Shown piece after piece: positions 17,868 through 29,427 of a DNA stretch of 64,000 bases. Source of the DNA: Pullulanibacillus sp. KACC 23026 (GTDB lineage Bacteria; Bacillota; Bacilli; Bacillales; Sporolactobacillaceae); NCBI RefSeq assembly GCF_029094525.1, contig NZ_CP119107.1, forward strand, positions 1,488,001 through 1,552,000, given 5' to 3'. How positions within the stretch are numbered: the first letter of the stretch is position 1; each line of letters starts with the position of its first letter. The position numbers and the translations under genes were made by a program. Under the pieces are notes generated by a model. The model was not told where the DNA came from, made no database searches, and saw only the letters and a program-made list of their open reading frames with translations.

Positions 17868-18269
17868 ATGTTGAAGAAAAGGATTGGACTTTTAATTGTA
17901 TTTTTTCTTTTTTTAATGAATATAGCAAGCCCTGCTTCTGCTGAGTCATTTCCAAAAAGACAAGAGCTCAAAACCGTTCACGTTGTAACGGCTTATCCTG
18001 ACCAGGTGGTAATCCATACAACTTATAATCAGCATGTCATCTCAACCGACGCCTTTTTAGAAACGCATAACAACTATTCGCTTATCAAGGAAGCGAATGG
18101 GGAGTTGTATATTAAAAGGAAAGCTGAACGGGAATCGCCCCTTGCATCGATTATTGCCATTATGGGCATGAAAGGGGAAGAGGCATTAGAAGTAGAAACC
18201 GCCTCTTATAATCCGGTTGAACGAATCAAATCTTTTATTCAGTTTGAAATAGATGCCTTTACAACTTAA
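17868..18269 (+). CDS. bofC: BofC-like forespore protein, short form
   Basis: Intermembrane-space inhibitor of the SpoIVB signalling protease in sigma-K activation. It has a signal peptide (residues 1-24, cleavage after ASAES region) and family-like segments VISTDAFLETHNNYSLIKE and IKSFIQFEIDAF. At 133 residues it is about 37 shorter than B. subtilis BofC, ending just after the segment equivalent to SFFQIDLERLE. Position beside ruvA supports the assignment; overall similarity is modest. Confidence 0.75.
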   Translation: MLKKRIGLLIVFFLFLMNIASPASAESFPKRQELKTVHVVTAYPDQVVIHTTYNQHVISTDAFLETHNNYSLIKEANGELYIKRKAERESPLASIIAIMGMKGEEALEVETASYNPVERIKSFIQFEIDAFTT

Positions 18270-18315
18270 AAACGAATTAAAATGACGATTAAGTCTATAA
18301 GGGTCTGACTTCTGT

Positions 18316-18345
18316 GCAAAAGGGGTCTGACCCTTTGCTTATTAT
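18316..18345 (+). terminator. Hairpin with GGGTCTGACCC core before ruvA
   Basis: gcaaaaggg and ccctttgc flank gtctga, making a hairpin with one bulged A. A second, unpaired gggtctgac lies at 18301-18309. It may end bofC transcription, though the tail is weak. Similar GTCTGAC-centred palindromes are frequent in Bacillales intergenic DNA. Confidence 0.45.
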
Positions 18346-18390
18346 TATGGTATGATGAAAGATAGCCTACTTAGAGTTGGAGGAGAACAG

Positions 18391-18984
18391 GTGTACGAAT
18401 TTATAGAGGGGAAAGTTGTACAGGTTTCCACTGATTCTGTGGTAATTGCCAATCAAGGAATTGGGTATTTAATCTATTGCCCGAATCCTTATCAATTTAC
18501 GCAAAACCAGTCCGCGACGATCTATACTCATCATTATGTCAGAGAAGATGCCATTAACCTATACGGATTTAAATCGCGGGAAGAGCGCCAGTTATTCGTT
18601 CAATTACTCGGTGTTTCGGGGATTGGTCCAAAGGGGGCGCTTGCCGTGCTGGCAACGGGAGAGACGGCGCGCGTCATTGAAGCCATTGAGACAGAGGATG
18701 AGCGTTATCTCGTTCAATTCCCTGGTATTGGGAAGAAGACGGCACGCCAAATTATATTGGATTTGAAAGGGAAGTTCAAATCCGTCTCCGGCCCTGCTGT
18801 TAAGCAAATAGATGATACGGCTCCAGATTCCGCTAGACACGCGATGGAAGAAGCATTCCAGGCGCTTCAAGCTTTAGGCTATTCAGAGAAAGAAATTACT
18901 CGCATTAGTCCAGAGCTGAAGGGTAAGGAATTAACAACAGAGGGATATATTAAACAAGCCCTGCAACTGCTTTTAAAAGGTTAG
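18391..18984 (+). CDS. ruvA: Holliday junction branch migration protein RuvA
   Basis: Holliday-junction-binding tetramer subunit that recruits RuvB. OB-fold N-terminus (MYEFIEGKVVQVSTDSVVI), two helix-hairpin-helix motifs (GVSGIGPKGALAVL and FPGIGKKTARQIILDLKGK) and the C-terminal domain III that contacts RuvB. 197 residues from GTG at 18391, which has ggaggag seven bases before it; an in-frame ATG at 18352 would add an atypical tail. ruvB follows after 15 bp. Confidence 0.96.
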   Translation: MYEFIEGKVVQVSTDSVVIANQGIGYLIYCPNPYQFTQNQSATIYTHHYVREDAINLYGFKSREERQLFVQLLGVSGIGPKGALAVLATGETARVIEAIETEDERYLVQFPGIGKKTARQIILDLKGKFKSVSGPAVKQIDDTAPDSARHAMEEAFQALQALGYSEKEITRISPELKGKELTTEGYIKQALQLLLKG

Positions 18985-18999
18985 AGAGGAGGGAGAGAC

Positions 19000-20016
19000 A
19001 TGGAAGAAGAGCGTTTGGTTTCAATGGATTCAGTGCCAGAGGATGTGGATTCGGAGGCGAGCATTCGTCCCCAAACATTAAAGGATTATATCGGACAAGA
19101 ACAGGTTAAAGCGAATTTAAGTATATTTATTGAAGCCGCAAAGCAACGTGAAGAACCGCTAGACCATGTTTTGTTATATGGGCCGCCGGGACTTGGGAAG
19201 ACAACCTTATCTATGATCATTGCCCAGGAAATGGGTGCTGGTATTAGAATGACTTCAGGGCCGGCTATTGAAAGGCCTGGTGATTTAGCTGCCCTTCTAA
19301 CCGCCTTAGAGCCAGGGGATGTTCTGTTTATCGATGAAATTCATCGCCTTCCTCGAGCCGTGGAAGAGGTACTGTACCCGGCGATGGAGGATTTCTGTCT
19401 GGACATTGTGCTAGGAAAAGGAGAAACGGCTCATTCCGTTCGCCTGGACCTCCCTCCCTTTACTTTAATTGGCGCGACAACAAGAGCAGGTTATTTATCC
19501 GCTCCTTTAAGGGATCGGTTTGGAGTGGTTTGCCGGCTGAATTATTATGAGCCGGAAGAGTTAGCCAAAATTGTGACTCGAACGGCTAAGGTTCTAGGGA
19601 GTGAGATTGCGTCCCAGGCTGCCGATGAAGTTTCGAGACGGTCTCGCGGGACCCCGCGTATTGCCAATCGTCTCTTAAGGCGTATAAGAGATTTTGCACA
19701 GGTCAAGAATGATGGGGATATCACATTAGAGATGGCTCGAATAGCGCTTGAGAGACTTCAGGTTGATCGAAAAGGACTCGATCATATCGATCATCTTCTT
19801 CTTTCAAGTATCATGACGAAGTTTGGCGGGGGTCCAGTCGGACTGGATACGTTAGCGGCTACGATAGGCGAGGAACGTCATACGATTGAAGATGTTTACG
19901 AACCGTATTTACTGCAAATCGGCTTCTTACAGCGGACACCAAGAGGACGGGTAGTGACGCCTCTTGTTTATGAGCATTTTAAAAATGAAGGGCTCGGGGG
20001 GACAGACCTCTCCTGA
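19000..20016 (+). CDS. ruvB: Holliday junction DNA helicase RuvB
   Basis: Hexameric AAA+ motor for branch migration. Walker [12 protein letters not shown], Walker B FIDEIHRL, sensor-1 GATTRAG, arginine finger region PLRDRFG, and a C-terminal winged helix ([13 protein letters not shown]). 338 residues, usual length. In one unit with ruvA. Confidence 0.98.
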   Translation: MEEERLVSMDSVPEDVDSEASIRPQTLKDYIGQEQVKANLSIFIEAAKQREEPLDHVLLYGPPGLGKTTLSMIIAQEMGAGIRMTSGPAIERPGDLAALLTALEPGDVLFIDEIHRLPRAVEEVLYPAMEDFCLDIVLGKGETAHSVRLDLPPFTLIGATTRAGYLSAPLRDRFGVVCRLNYYEPEELAKIVTRTAKVLGSEIASQAADEVSRRSRGTPRIANRLLRRIRDFAQVKNDGDITLEMARIALERLQVDRKGLDHIDHLLLSSIMTKFGGGPVGLDTLAATIGEERHTIEDVYEPYLLQIGFLQRTPRGRVVTPLVYEHFKNEGLGGTDLS

Positions 20017-20148
20017 AAGAATAACCGTTCGGAATAGTTGTCCCACCCATCCTTAAGACTTATCGCTTGTTTTGAATATAATTGGATGACTTCGTTAACT
20101 AATGATTAAATCGGTTTCTTGTTGTGTTTTTTTAGGAGGTTATTTGAA

Positions 20149-22337
<2,189 letters not shown>

Positions 22338-22358
22338 TAAAGAAGAGGAGTGAGAATG

Positions 22359-22691
22359 ATGGGAGCATTACAAACGATTGGACCATTAATTATCTTTTTT
22401 GCTATCTTTTATTTCCTGCTGATTCGTCCGCAGCAAAATAAGCAAAAGAAAACAAAGCAAATGCAAAGTTCGCTTGGAAAAGGTGATAAAATTATCACCA
22501 TTGGCGGATTGCACGGAGTTGTGGATACGATTGATGATTCGACTGTTACAATCAAATGTAACGGCAATTCTCGATTAACGTTTGATCGACAAGCCATTCG
22601 TGACATTGTTGAAAAACGTACGAATCCACATGAGAAAAAATCAGAAAAAAGTCTTGAGGCAAAAGTTGGGGAAGCTAAAGACGAAGATTAA
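22359..22691 (+). CDS. yajC: Preprotein translocase accessory subunit YajC
   Basis: Small Sec-associated protein: one N-terminal membrane helix (GPLIIFFAIFYFLLIRPQQ) followed by a basic stretch and the conserved GDKIITIGGLHGVV fold. About 110 residues. GTG at 22350 overlaps the gaggag ribosome site; ATG at 22356 or 22359 is the likely start. In many Bacillales it follows tgt, as here, and precedes secDF more distantly. Confidence 0.93.
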   Translation: MGALQTIGPLIIFFAIFYFLLIRPQQNKQKKTKQMQSSLGKGDKIITIGGLHGVVDTIDDSTVTIKCNGNSRLTFDRQAIRDIVEKRTNPHEKKSEKSLEAKVGEAKDED

Positions 22692-22701
22692 TAAGTCACA
22701 C

Positions 22702-22733
22702 AAAAAAAGAAGCGGCAATCCGCTTCTTTTTTT
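22702..22733 (+). terminator. Intrinsic terminator after yajC
   Basis: gaagcgg (22709-22715) and ccgcttc (22720-22726) around a CAAT loop, flanked by seven A and seven T, so it can act in both directions and also end the convergent yrzE. Confidence 0.93.
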
Positions 22734-22792
22734 ATTTGAGTTTTTGTGTGCTCGGAAGGAGTCTGACTCCGCTGTTTCAGAGGCTGTCTTCG

Positions 22793-23170
22793 TTAGTTCA
22801 GGCGTCCAAAGAGGTTAACGCCTAAAATACCGCCGATCCCGGTTACCACAATATTAATAAGGCCAACAGTGAGTTGATGGAGAGATAAGCTGTGATCGTA
22901 ACCTAGGAAGAGAATAGCAAAGATAAAAAGAGAATAAAGTAAACCGGTGAGGGCGCCAATGATTAAGCCTTGTTCTTTCAGCTTTGCTCCAGAGAAAATT
23001 CCCCCGATGAAAAGGGCAATAAAGGAGAGGATCATGGGCCAAACGCCAAGTGCGTTTTCAGATAAAGCGGTTAATCTTAAGAGCATGGCGACGACCAAAG
23101 CACAAAGAAGTATCACCACAAAGGAAGCCATCATGCCGTAGCCGGCAGCTGTCAGCATTTTTTTAGACAT
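22793..23170 (-). CDS. yrzE: YrzE-like TIGR04086 family membrane protein
   Basis: 125-residue protein with four hydrophobic helices and little else, starting MSKKMLTAAGYGMMASF. The chosen ATG has gaggtgaagaac just upstream on the minus strand; a longer frame from 23293 would add 41 residues without support. Its place after yajC and ahead of yrbG/spoVB matches yrzE. Function unknown. It is antisense to its neighbours here. Confidence 0.8.
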   Translation of the reverse strand: MSKKMLTAAGYGMMASFVVILLCALVVAMLLRLTALSENALGVWPMILSFIALFIGGIFSGAKLKEQGLIIGALTGLLYSLFIFAILFLGYDHSLSLHQLTVGLINIVVTGIGGILGVNLFGRLN

Positions 23171-23379
23171 GTTCTTCACCTCCCTCTTTATATTTATAAG
23201 TACTGCGCATGCCTTCTCAAGTTCCTCGGGTTTTGTTTGTCTCCTTGGCTCAGACTTGAAAAGGGCAAGTACATAAGAGTTTGTCTCTAACATCTTATTC
23301 TGGCTTGGCTATATTTAGAAGTTTCATGAAGTCAAGAGCTTGGACATATGATGTATAAAGGGCTGGAAGGGGGGACAGA

Positions 23380-24666
23380 GTGGAGCTTGTTCTTGCACTC
23401 ATCCTATTTGTTGGTTGCTACATTCTTATGATGTTGGAGGTGTTTAATCGGGCTTTTATTGCGATTATCGGCGGCTTGCTCATGGTGATCGTTGGGGTGG
23501 CGCCTTTTGGGGAGCTCATCAAGCAGGCCATCGATTGGGACACGATTCTTCTGTTATTAGCGATGATGATCATTGTCACGATTACGGCTCAAACAGGGGT
23601 CTTTGAATATATGGCTCTGCTCTTGGCAAAAAAAGTAGGGGCCAGGCCGATCTTTATCTTAATCGTGATTTGCTTTTTAACGGCAATCGGATCAGCTTTC
23701 CTCGATAATGTGACGACAGTGCTCTTGCTTGTACCTGTTGTGCTTAGACTGACCCAAACGCTTGAACTGCCTGAACAGCCGTTTCTAATATCTGTGATTC
23801 TTTTTTCAAACATAGGCGGAACCGCTACTTTAATCGGCGATCCACCTAACCTAATGATTGGCCAAGCGGTTGCTCATTTAGATTTTAATGCCTTTCTTTT
23901 ACACATGACACCTATTGTGATCATTGATTTTTTTGTCGTTATGGTCTTTATAATCGTTCTATATGGGCGGAAATTAAGGCCTGATCCGCACTTAGAAGGA
24001 CGACTCAAACAACTTAATCCTTATGAACGGTTAAAAAAGGGGCCGGTTTTAACGCGCTCCCTATTGGTGCTAGCCTTGACCATCACCACGTTTGTTCTGC
24101 ATTCGGTCATTCATGTTAATATGGCGACAACAGCCTTGGCGGGTGCTTTCCTGCTTCTGCTTCTCACCTATCAATCCATTTCTCTTTCAGATGTCTTTCG
24201 AAAAGTGGATTGGGAAACGTTATTGTTTTTCGCAGGGTTATTTATGCTAGTTGGCGCACTTGTCCATATTGGGTTAATCGATAGAGCAGCGGTGGCTCTT
24301 CTTGACATGACGAATGGAGATATTCCTCGTACGGCATTAATCATCCTTTGGGGATCGGGTCTCTTTTCGGGCTTTGTCGACAATATCCCATTTGTTGCCA
24401 CGATGATCCCCGTCATAAAAGAAATGGGCAACATAGGGATAACGAATCTAGATCCTTTATGGTGGGCGCTTGCTTTAGGGTCTTGCTTGGGAGGAAATGC
24501 GACATTGATTGGGGCAAGTGCTAACGTCATAGTGGCCGGCTTCTCCAAGGAAACGGATCATCCGTTAACTTTTTTCTCGTTCTTGAAAATTGGCTTTCCG
24601 GTTGTTATTTTATCCTTAGTTGTCTCAACACTTTATCTTTGGTTCCGATATCTCATTCATTTTTAA
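23380..24666 (+). CDS. ArsB/NhaD-type ion permease
   Basis: Secondary transporter of the ion-transporter superfamily with about 11 membrane helices in 428 residues. The family signatures occur twice: SAFLDNVTTVLLLVP with NIGGTATLIGDPPNLMIG in the first half and SGFVDNIPFVATMIPV with LGGNATLIGASANVI in the second, forming the paired hairpins of the fold. Could move Na+/H+, arsenite or a carboxylate; substrate cannot be read from sequence. No arsenic resistance genes are nearby. GTG start with a ggggg-rich ribosome site. Not at this place in B. subtilis. Confidence 0.85.
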   Translation: MELVLALILFVGCYILMMLEVFNRAFIAIIGGLLMVIVGVAPFGELIKQAIDWDTILLLLAMMIIVTITAQTGVFEYMALLLAKKVGARPIFILIVICFLTAIGSAFLDNVTTVLLLVPVVLRLTQTLELPEQPFLISVILFSNIGGTATLIGDPPNLMIGQAVAHLDFNAFLLHMTPIVIIDFFVVMVFIIVLYGRKLRPDPHLEGRLKQLNPYERLKKGPVLTRSLLVLALTITTFVLHSVIHVNMATTALAGAFLLLLLTYQSISLSDVFRKVDWETLLFFAGLFMLVGALVHIGLIDRAAVALLDMTNGDIPRTALIILWGSGLFSGFVDNIPFVATMIPVIKEMGNIGITNLDPLWWALALGSCLGGNATLIGASANVIVAGFSKETDHPLTFFSFLKIGFPVVILSLVVSTLYLWFRYLIHF

Positions 24667-24865
24667 TAAAGAAAACAAGGCACGAGCTGAGCCTTTAGAC
24701 GAAGTGGGCCGCCTGGTTGCACTTATACTGAGTTCCTAAACATTTTTTAATATCGATTTTCTGCCCTGCTGAAATTTGCTTTCTTAATGGACCAAAAAAC
24801 GGCTCTTCATGTTTCGCCTTCATCTAGACCATACTAAAGGTGAGGTGAAAGGAGGCGAAATTAGC

Positions 24866-25552
24866 ATGGAGACCGTGATTGTTCGTACGATTTTTCTCTA
24901 TTTAATCATCCTTTTGACCTTTCGACTCATGGGAAAGAGAGAGATCGGGCAGTTAAGTGTGGTTGATTTTGTAGTGAATATCATGATCGCTGAATTATGC
25001 GTTGTTGCGATTGAACAACCCAATGCACCTATGACACGAACGATCATACCCATTGCCATCTTGCTTCTGATTCAGCTGCTTTTAGCCTGGTTTTCGCTTA
25101 AAAGTCAAACCGTTCGTCATTTAGTGGATGGTCAGCCGTCCCTCATCATCAAAAATGGTGAAATTGATGAACGGCAAATGAGAAAACAGAGATATAATTT
25201 TGATGATTTACTGATGCAATTAAGGGAACAAAACATAAAAAATGTTGGCGACGTGGAATTTGCGTTCTTGGAGACAGATGGAAAGCTGTCTGTGATTAGA
25301 AAAGAGGAGGAAAAAGAGAAGGAGGAGGAGCAGGAGCAGCCTGTTTGGGAGATTGATCATACTCTCTTGCCTCTGCCTCTTATATTAGATGGGGAAATCC
25401 AGGAAAGAAATCTGCAGATCCTAGATAAAAATCAATTTTGGCTCAGACAAGAATTGAGAAAGATTGGTTATAAAGATATTAAAGGCATCTCGGTCTGTAT
25501 CCTGGATGATAAAGGCACCTTTTTTATCGATGAAAAGAATAAATGGAATTAA
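24866..25552 (+). CDS. yrbG: YetF/YrbG family (DUF421) membrane protein
   Basis: Three membrane helices at the N-terminus (residues 1-80) carry FRLMGKREIGQLSVVDFVV, the family hallmark, and are followed by a cytoplasmic DUF421 domain with RYNFDDLLMQLREQNI. An unusually Glu/Lys-rich insert (about residues 150-170) sits in the cytoplasmic part. 228 residues from the ATG at 24866, which has aaaggaggcg upstream. Position next to spoVB fits yrbG. Relatives have been linked to spore germination or membrane traits; the role here is not known. Confidence 0.85.
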   Translation: METVIVRTIFLYLIILLTFRLMGKREIGQLSVVDFVVNIMIAELCVVAIEQPNAPMTRTIIPIAILLLIQLLLAWFSLKSQTVRHLVDGQPSLIIKNGEIDERQMRKQRYNFDDLLMQLREQNIKNVGDVEFAFLETDGKLSVIRKEEEKEKEEEQEQPVWEIDHTLLPLPLILDGEIQERNLQILDKNQFWLRQELRKIGYKDIKGISVCILDDKGTFFIDEKNKWN

Positions 25553-25584
25553 AAAGAAACTGGGGAGAATTCCAGTTTCTTTTT
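25551..25584. terminator. Bidirectional terminator after yrbG
   Basis: aaaaagaaactgg (25551-25563) pairs with ccagtttctttt (25572-25583) directly at the yrbG stop codon; A and T runs on both sides. Confidence 0.93.
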
Positions 25585-25631
25585 AATTGGCTCTTTTCTA
25601 AAAGATTGTTGCTATTTAATAAAAAATAGGT

Positions 25632-25742
25632 GGAAATAGGCGAGACTCCTGCGGGAATAGCAATCCAGGTGAGACCCCGCAGGCGTATTTTGCCGAGGAG
25701 GCTCACGGATTGCCCGCGGAAAGCGAGCTTATTGGAGCCTAA
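25632..25742. repeat. Structured Bacillales intergenic repeat
   Basis: About 110 bp with cgagactcctgcggg, ggtgagaccccgcagg, gaggaggctcacgg and cccgcggaaagcgagc in the order seen in an abundant intergenic repeat of Bacillus-related genomes (recognised from memory, not searched). Inner pairs cctgcggg/cccgcagg and caatcc..gtgag/ctcac..ggattg allow a multi-stem fold. It lies between the convergent genes yrbG and spoVB. Confidence 0.75.
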
Positions 25743-25824
25743 AAAAACAACAAAGTTTACGAAAACAGCCTTTTAATTAGATGGCAAGGCTGGGGAATCG
25801 CTCCAAAAAAGGATGAACCGACCT

Positions 25825-27378
25825 TCAGTTTATCCAGTTTCTTATAATTGGGAAATTGGCTAATTCGTCTTTTCGGATTAAACGGAAAAGAAAAATCATA
25901 ACAAGATAAAAGAGAAGAACAACGAGAATCAAAAGACACGTTCTTGAAAGCATCGAGTAGGAGAGTAAGAGCTTTTGGTTACAGTAAGTGGCAAAGGCCC
26001 CGGTCAGGATAAACACAATGACTCCTTTTACATAATCGCTTAAATTCAAAGTAAACCCTATTGTCTTTACGACTGAGAAGAAATGAAGCAGCGTAACGAG
26101 CACAACGCCAACCGAGTAGCCCATAGCGGCTCCCATAATTCCGAGATCGGCCCTGGAGCCTAAAACGAAAATCGTCGCGATTTTGACCGCGGCGCCAATA
26201 AAACTGTTGACCATGGCTGCTCGAGCTAAGTCAAGCGCTTGAAGAACAGCGGCTAATGGTCCTTGAAAGTAGAACAATAAGAAGAACGGTGCCATCATGT
26301 ACACGTAAATAGCTGAATTAGGAGAGTGGTACATTAGGGTCATGATCGGCTTAGCAAATACAAAAGCAATAATCAGTGAAATGCCGCCAGCGATCAAGGC
26401 GATTTTCAGCGCTTGATTGACCCGGTATTGAATGATATCCAGACGGTTGCGGGCTTGGGCTTCACTTATAGTCGGGACGAGCGAGACGTGTAAGGAATGC
26501 GTAATAAAGCTTGGCAAGGTCAATAAGGGAATGGCATACCCGGCTATTTCTCCATATTGCTTGGTTGCAACAGCGGTTGCGACACCTGCTAACGCCAGGC
26601 TCTGGGCAACGACGATCGGCTCAAGGAAATAACTGATTGATCCGATTAAACGACTTCCAGTTGTAGGCAAGGCGATCCCCATAAGCTGCCTGAATGTTGA
26701 ACCACCCCCGCTTAGAACATTCCAAAATCGCTTCCGAATCGGGATTCGTTTCTTAGCCTTGAACATAAGAATCATATAAATTAAGGAGACGGCCTCACCT
26801 ATGACCCCTGAAATCATGGCACCCGCAGCAGCGAATTCAATTCCATAAGGCAATAGTGAAGAAGCGAAAATATAGACAAGGGAGATCCGGACGATTTGTT
26901 CAATGACTTGTGAATAAGCATAAGGGCTCATGTTCTGAACCCCTTGAAAATAACCTCTCAGCACCGATGCAATCCCAACAATTGGAATAATGGGAGCAAT
27001 GGCAAGAAGAGGGTAAAGCGTCCTCGGGTCTGTAAACAGAATGTGGGAGGACAAAGGTGCTAATGTCATAAGTGCTATTGTAAAAATAATGCTCAAGGTC
27101 CCCACAATGGTAAAAGATACAGTTAAGATACGTTTGATTTTTTGCCTGTCATTGTAGGCATTAGCTTCTGCCACAAGCTTGGAGATCGCAACAGGCAACC
27201 CGAGTTGTGTTAATGTGACAACGAGAATAAGGGTGGGATAAGCCATCATATAAAGGCCGACCCCTTCGTCTCCAATCACACGAGCTAAGACGATTTTGTT
27301 TATAACACCTAAGATTTTAGTAATCATACCCGCTATAATTAAAATGAATGTACCTCGTAGAAATGTCTGCTTCGCCAT
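25825..27378 (-). CDS. spoVB: Stage V sporulation protein B, lipid II flippase-like
   Basis: MOP-superfamily (MATE/MurJ-like) protein with about 14 membrane helices in 517 residues, required for spore cortex synthesis and thought to flip lipid II in the mother cell. The N-terminus LRGTFILIIAGMITKILGVINK and the GLGVYMMAYP-like GDEGVGLYMMAYP segment are typical. ATG with aggggaagc upstream on the minus strand. A TCATGCTT/CATATAGT pair about 80 bp before the start could be a sigma-E promoter but is weak. Confidence 0.93.
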   Translation of the reverse strand: MAKQTFLRGTFILIIAGMITKILGVINKIVLARVIGDEGVGLYMMAYPTLILVVTLTQLGLPVAISKLVAEANAYNDRQKIKRILTVSFTIVGTLSIIFTIALMTLAPLSSHILFTDPRTLYPLLAIAPIIPIVGIASVLRGYFQGVQNMSPYAYSQVIEQIVRISLVYIFASSLLPYGIEFAAAGAMISGVIGEAVSLIYMILMFKAKKRIPIRKRFWNVLSGGGSTFRQLMGIALPTTGSRLIGSISYFLEPIVVAQSLALAGVATAVATKQYGEIAGYAIPLLTLPSFITHSLHVSLVPTISEAQARNRLDIIQYRVNQALKIALIAGGISLIIAFVFAKPIMTLMYHSPNSAIYVYMMAPFFLLFYFQGPLAAVLQALDLARAAMVNSFIGAAVKIATIFVLGSRADLGIMGAAMGYSVGVVLVTLLHFFSVVKTIGFTLNLSDYVKGVIVFILTGAFATYCNQKLLLSYSMLSRTCLLILVVLLFYLVMIFLFRLIRKDELANFPIIRNWIN

Positions 27379-27636
27379 GCTTCCCCCTACCTTTTACTCC
27401 TGTCTGATGGTAAACAAGCTATCCATAAACTATATGCAGGAAAGGTAAACAAGCATGACACTTCTGAAAGAAACATTAGAATAAAGTAATGGGACATATG
27501 GACATTTTTAATAGAAGTACACGCAACTTATTCAGAATTATGTTATGATAAATTTGTTGTTCAAAATTAGTGACGGCAAAAGCCTTGCTTTTGACCTCAC
27601 AATGTCTAAAGATGATAGGACAGGAGTGGATCTTGT

Positions 27637-27924
27637 TTGGAACAGCACATAAACATAGAAGAATTGGATCAAATTCGTCACCATATAGAACCATTCTTGG
27701 TCAGCAAGTTTGAAGAATTTCAGCTTCTGGGGATTGAGAGCCTATCAATGGACGAGCTTTGGTCATTCATCCTTGAGTCCATGAAAAAGAAAAAATTGAA
27801 AGATCCCATGCTTCATGAACTTGTTAACTTCATCATGAGGCTCTCGGTTAATGATTATTTGAATAAGATACGTCTTGAGATGTTTAAAGGAGTCGATTTA
27901 AACGTTTTTAGTGAGCCAACCTAA
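27637..27924 (+). CDS. comN: Post-transcriptional regulator ComN
   Basis: 95-residue helical protein of the Post_transc_reg family (YrzD/ComN), which in B. subtilis binds DivIVA and promotes comE operon mRNA accumulation. The segment FLVSKFEEFQLLGIESLSMD and the DYLNKIRLEMFKG end line up with ComN. TTG start with caggagtgg upstream. It lies between spoVB and secD, the same place as in B. subtilis. Confidence 0.85.
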   Translation: MEQHINIEELDQIRHHIEPFLVSKFEEFQLLGIESLSMDELWSFILESMKKKKLKDPMLHELVNFIMRLSVNDYLNKIRLEMFKGVDLNVFSEPT

Positions 27925-28044
27925 TCGGTTTCCTCCTTTTTCTATGCGCTCTGCCTCATTCCGTTACATATGAAATAAGACTGGTTGTATTCTGCAATCG
28001 TTTGTTTTTATAAAGGGAAACTGGAATGGCTTTCAAAACATAAA

Positions 28045-28074
28045 TTGACATAAAAAAATGGGACTAGCTATAAT
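28045..28074 (+). promoter_or_regulatory. Sigma-A promoter for secD-secF
   Basis: TTGACA (28045-28050) and TATAAT (28069-28074), both perfect, with an 18-bp spacer 43 bp before secD. Confidence 0.85.
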
Positions 28075-28116
28075 AGGATTATTGTGAAAGTCAGCATTTG
28101 AAGGGAGTACGGCAAT

Positions 28117-29427
28117 ATGGTGAAAAAAGGAAGGATTGTGACCTTCTTTATCATACTCGTTCTATTGGTCGGCCTAATCGGCGGAACTGCTAAAATGATT
28201 ATGAACAATGTGAAGCTCGGCCTTGACCTAAAGGGAGGCTTTGAGGTTCTTTATCAGGTTGAGCCCTTAAAAAAAGGGGATAAAATTACGAATCAGACAA
28301 TGAAGGATACGGTTTCAGCGATTATGCGAAGGATTAACTCCTTAGGTGTCAGTGAACCGAATGTTTCCATTGAGAGCGGTCATCGCATCCGTGTTCAATT
28401 AGCAGGTGTAACGAATCAAGCTGAAGCACGAAAAATGCTTTCAACAACCGCTCATTTAACGTTTCGTGATGTGAATGATAACTTGATGCTGGACGGCTCT
28501 GATCTCGTACCAGGGAAAGCAAAGGTTGAATTTGATTCAACCAATAATCCAGAAGTAACACTTAAGCTTAAGAGTGCGAGTGAATTTGGGAAATTAACTA
28601 AAAAAATTGCTGCAAAGGGAGCGCCAAATAATAAGCTCGTCATTTGGCTCGATTGGAAGAAAGGCGAAACCTATAAGAAAGAATCTGAAAAAGAGTTAAC
28701 AGGTGGGAAACCGGCTTACATATCGGCTCCGTCCGTCAATTCAGAAATCGATTCGTCTGATGTTGTTATTTCAGGAACTTTCTCATTGAAGGAAGCCCAG
28801 GATTTAGCGGATTTGCTCAATGCCGGTGCTCTCCCAGTTAATATGAAAGAAATCTATTCGACATCGGTTGGCGCCCAATTTGGCCAATATGCGATGGTTA
28901 AGACACTGACTGCCGGTATTATAGGAATTGCTGCGATCTTTTTATTCATGCTTCTTTTCTATCGATTTGGCGGCTTTATCGCAGTTATCACCCTGCTTGC
29001 TTATATTTATTTGGTCATGGTTGTATTCGTCGGCCTTAAAGCGGTGCTAACGCTTCCGGGAATTGCAGCCTTGATCCTCGGGGTAGGGATGGCGGTCGAT
29101 GCCAATATTATTACCCTGGAAAGAATTAAGGACGAAATACGATCGGGTAAATCGATTCTATCGTCTTTTAGAGCAGGAAATCGCCGTTCTTTTGCTACGA
29201 TTTTAGATTCCAATTTGACGACGATTATAGCTGGTGTGGTTATGTTTGCTTATGGGACAAGCGAAATTAAAGGATTTGCGGTCATGCTTATTGTCAGCAT
29301 ATTAGTCAGCTTTATTACGGCCGTCTTTGGAGCACGCTGGTTGCTTAGTCTTTGGGTCGGAAGCCGTGCACTTGATAAAAAACCAGGACTATTCGGTGTG
29401 AAGAAGGAGGATATCCGTGAGCTATAA
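28117..29427 (+). CDS. secD: Protein translocase subunit SecD
   Basis: Proton-driven helper of Sec export. One N-terminal membrane helix, the extracellular P1 region (about residues 35-250, starting LGLDLKGGFEVLYQV) and a five-helix RND-type block at the C-terminus (LILGVGMAVDANIITLERIKDE). 436 residues. B. subtilis has a single fused SecDF; here the gene ends and secF begins in another frame with an 11-bp overlap. Confidence 0.95.
   Translation: MVKKGRIVTFFIILVLLVGLIGGTAKMIMNNVKLGLDLKGGFEVLYQVEPLKKGDKITNQTMKDTVSAIMRRINSLGVSEPNVSIESGHRIRVQLAGVTNQAEARKMLSTTAHLTFRDVNDNLMLDGSDLVPGKAKVEFDSTNNPEVTLKLKSASEFGKLTKKIAAKGAPNNKLVIWLDWKKGETYKKESEKELTGGKPAYISAPSVNSEIDSSDVVISGTFSLKEAQDLADLLNAGALPVNMKEIYSTSVGAQFGQYAMVKTLTAGIIGIAAIFLFMLLFYRFGGFIAVITLLAYIYLVMVVFVGLKAVLTLPGIAALILGVGMAVDANIITLERIKDEIRSGKSILSSFRAGNRRSFATILDSNLTTIIAGVVMFAYGTSEIKGFAVMLIVSILVSFITAVFGARWLLSLWVGSRALDKKPGLFGVKKEDIREL

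Noticed and set aside
27476-27694. 72-residue minus-strand frame overlapping comN
   Set aside because: No family resemblance; comN on the plus strand is conserved in position and sequence.
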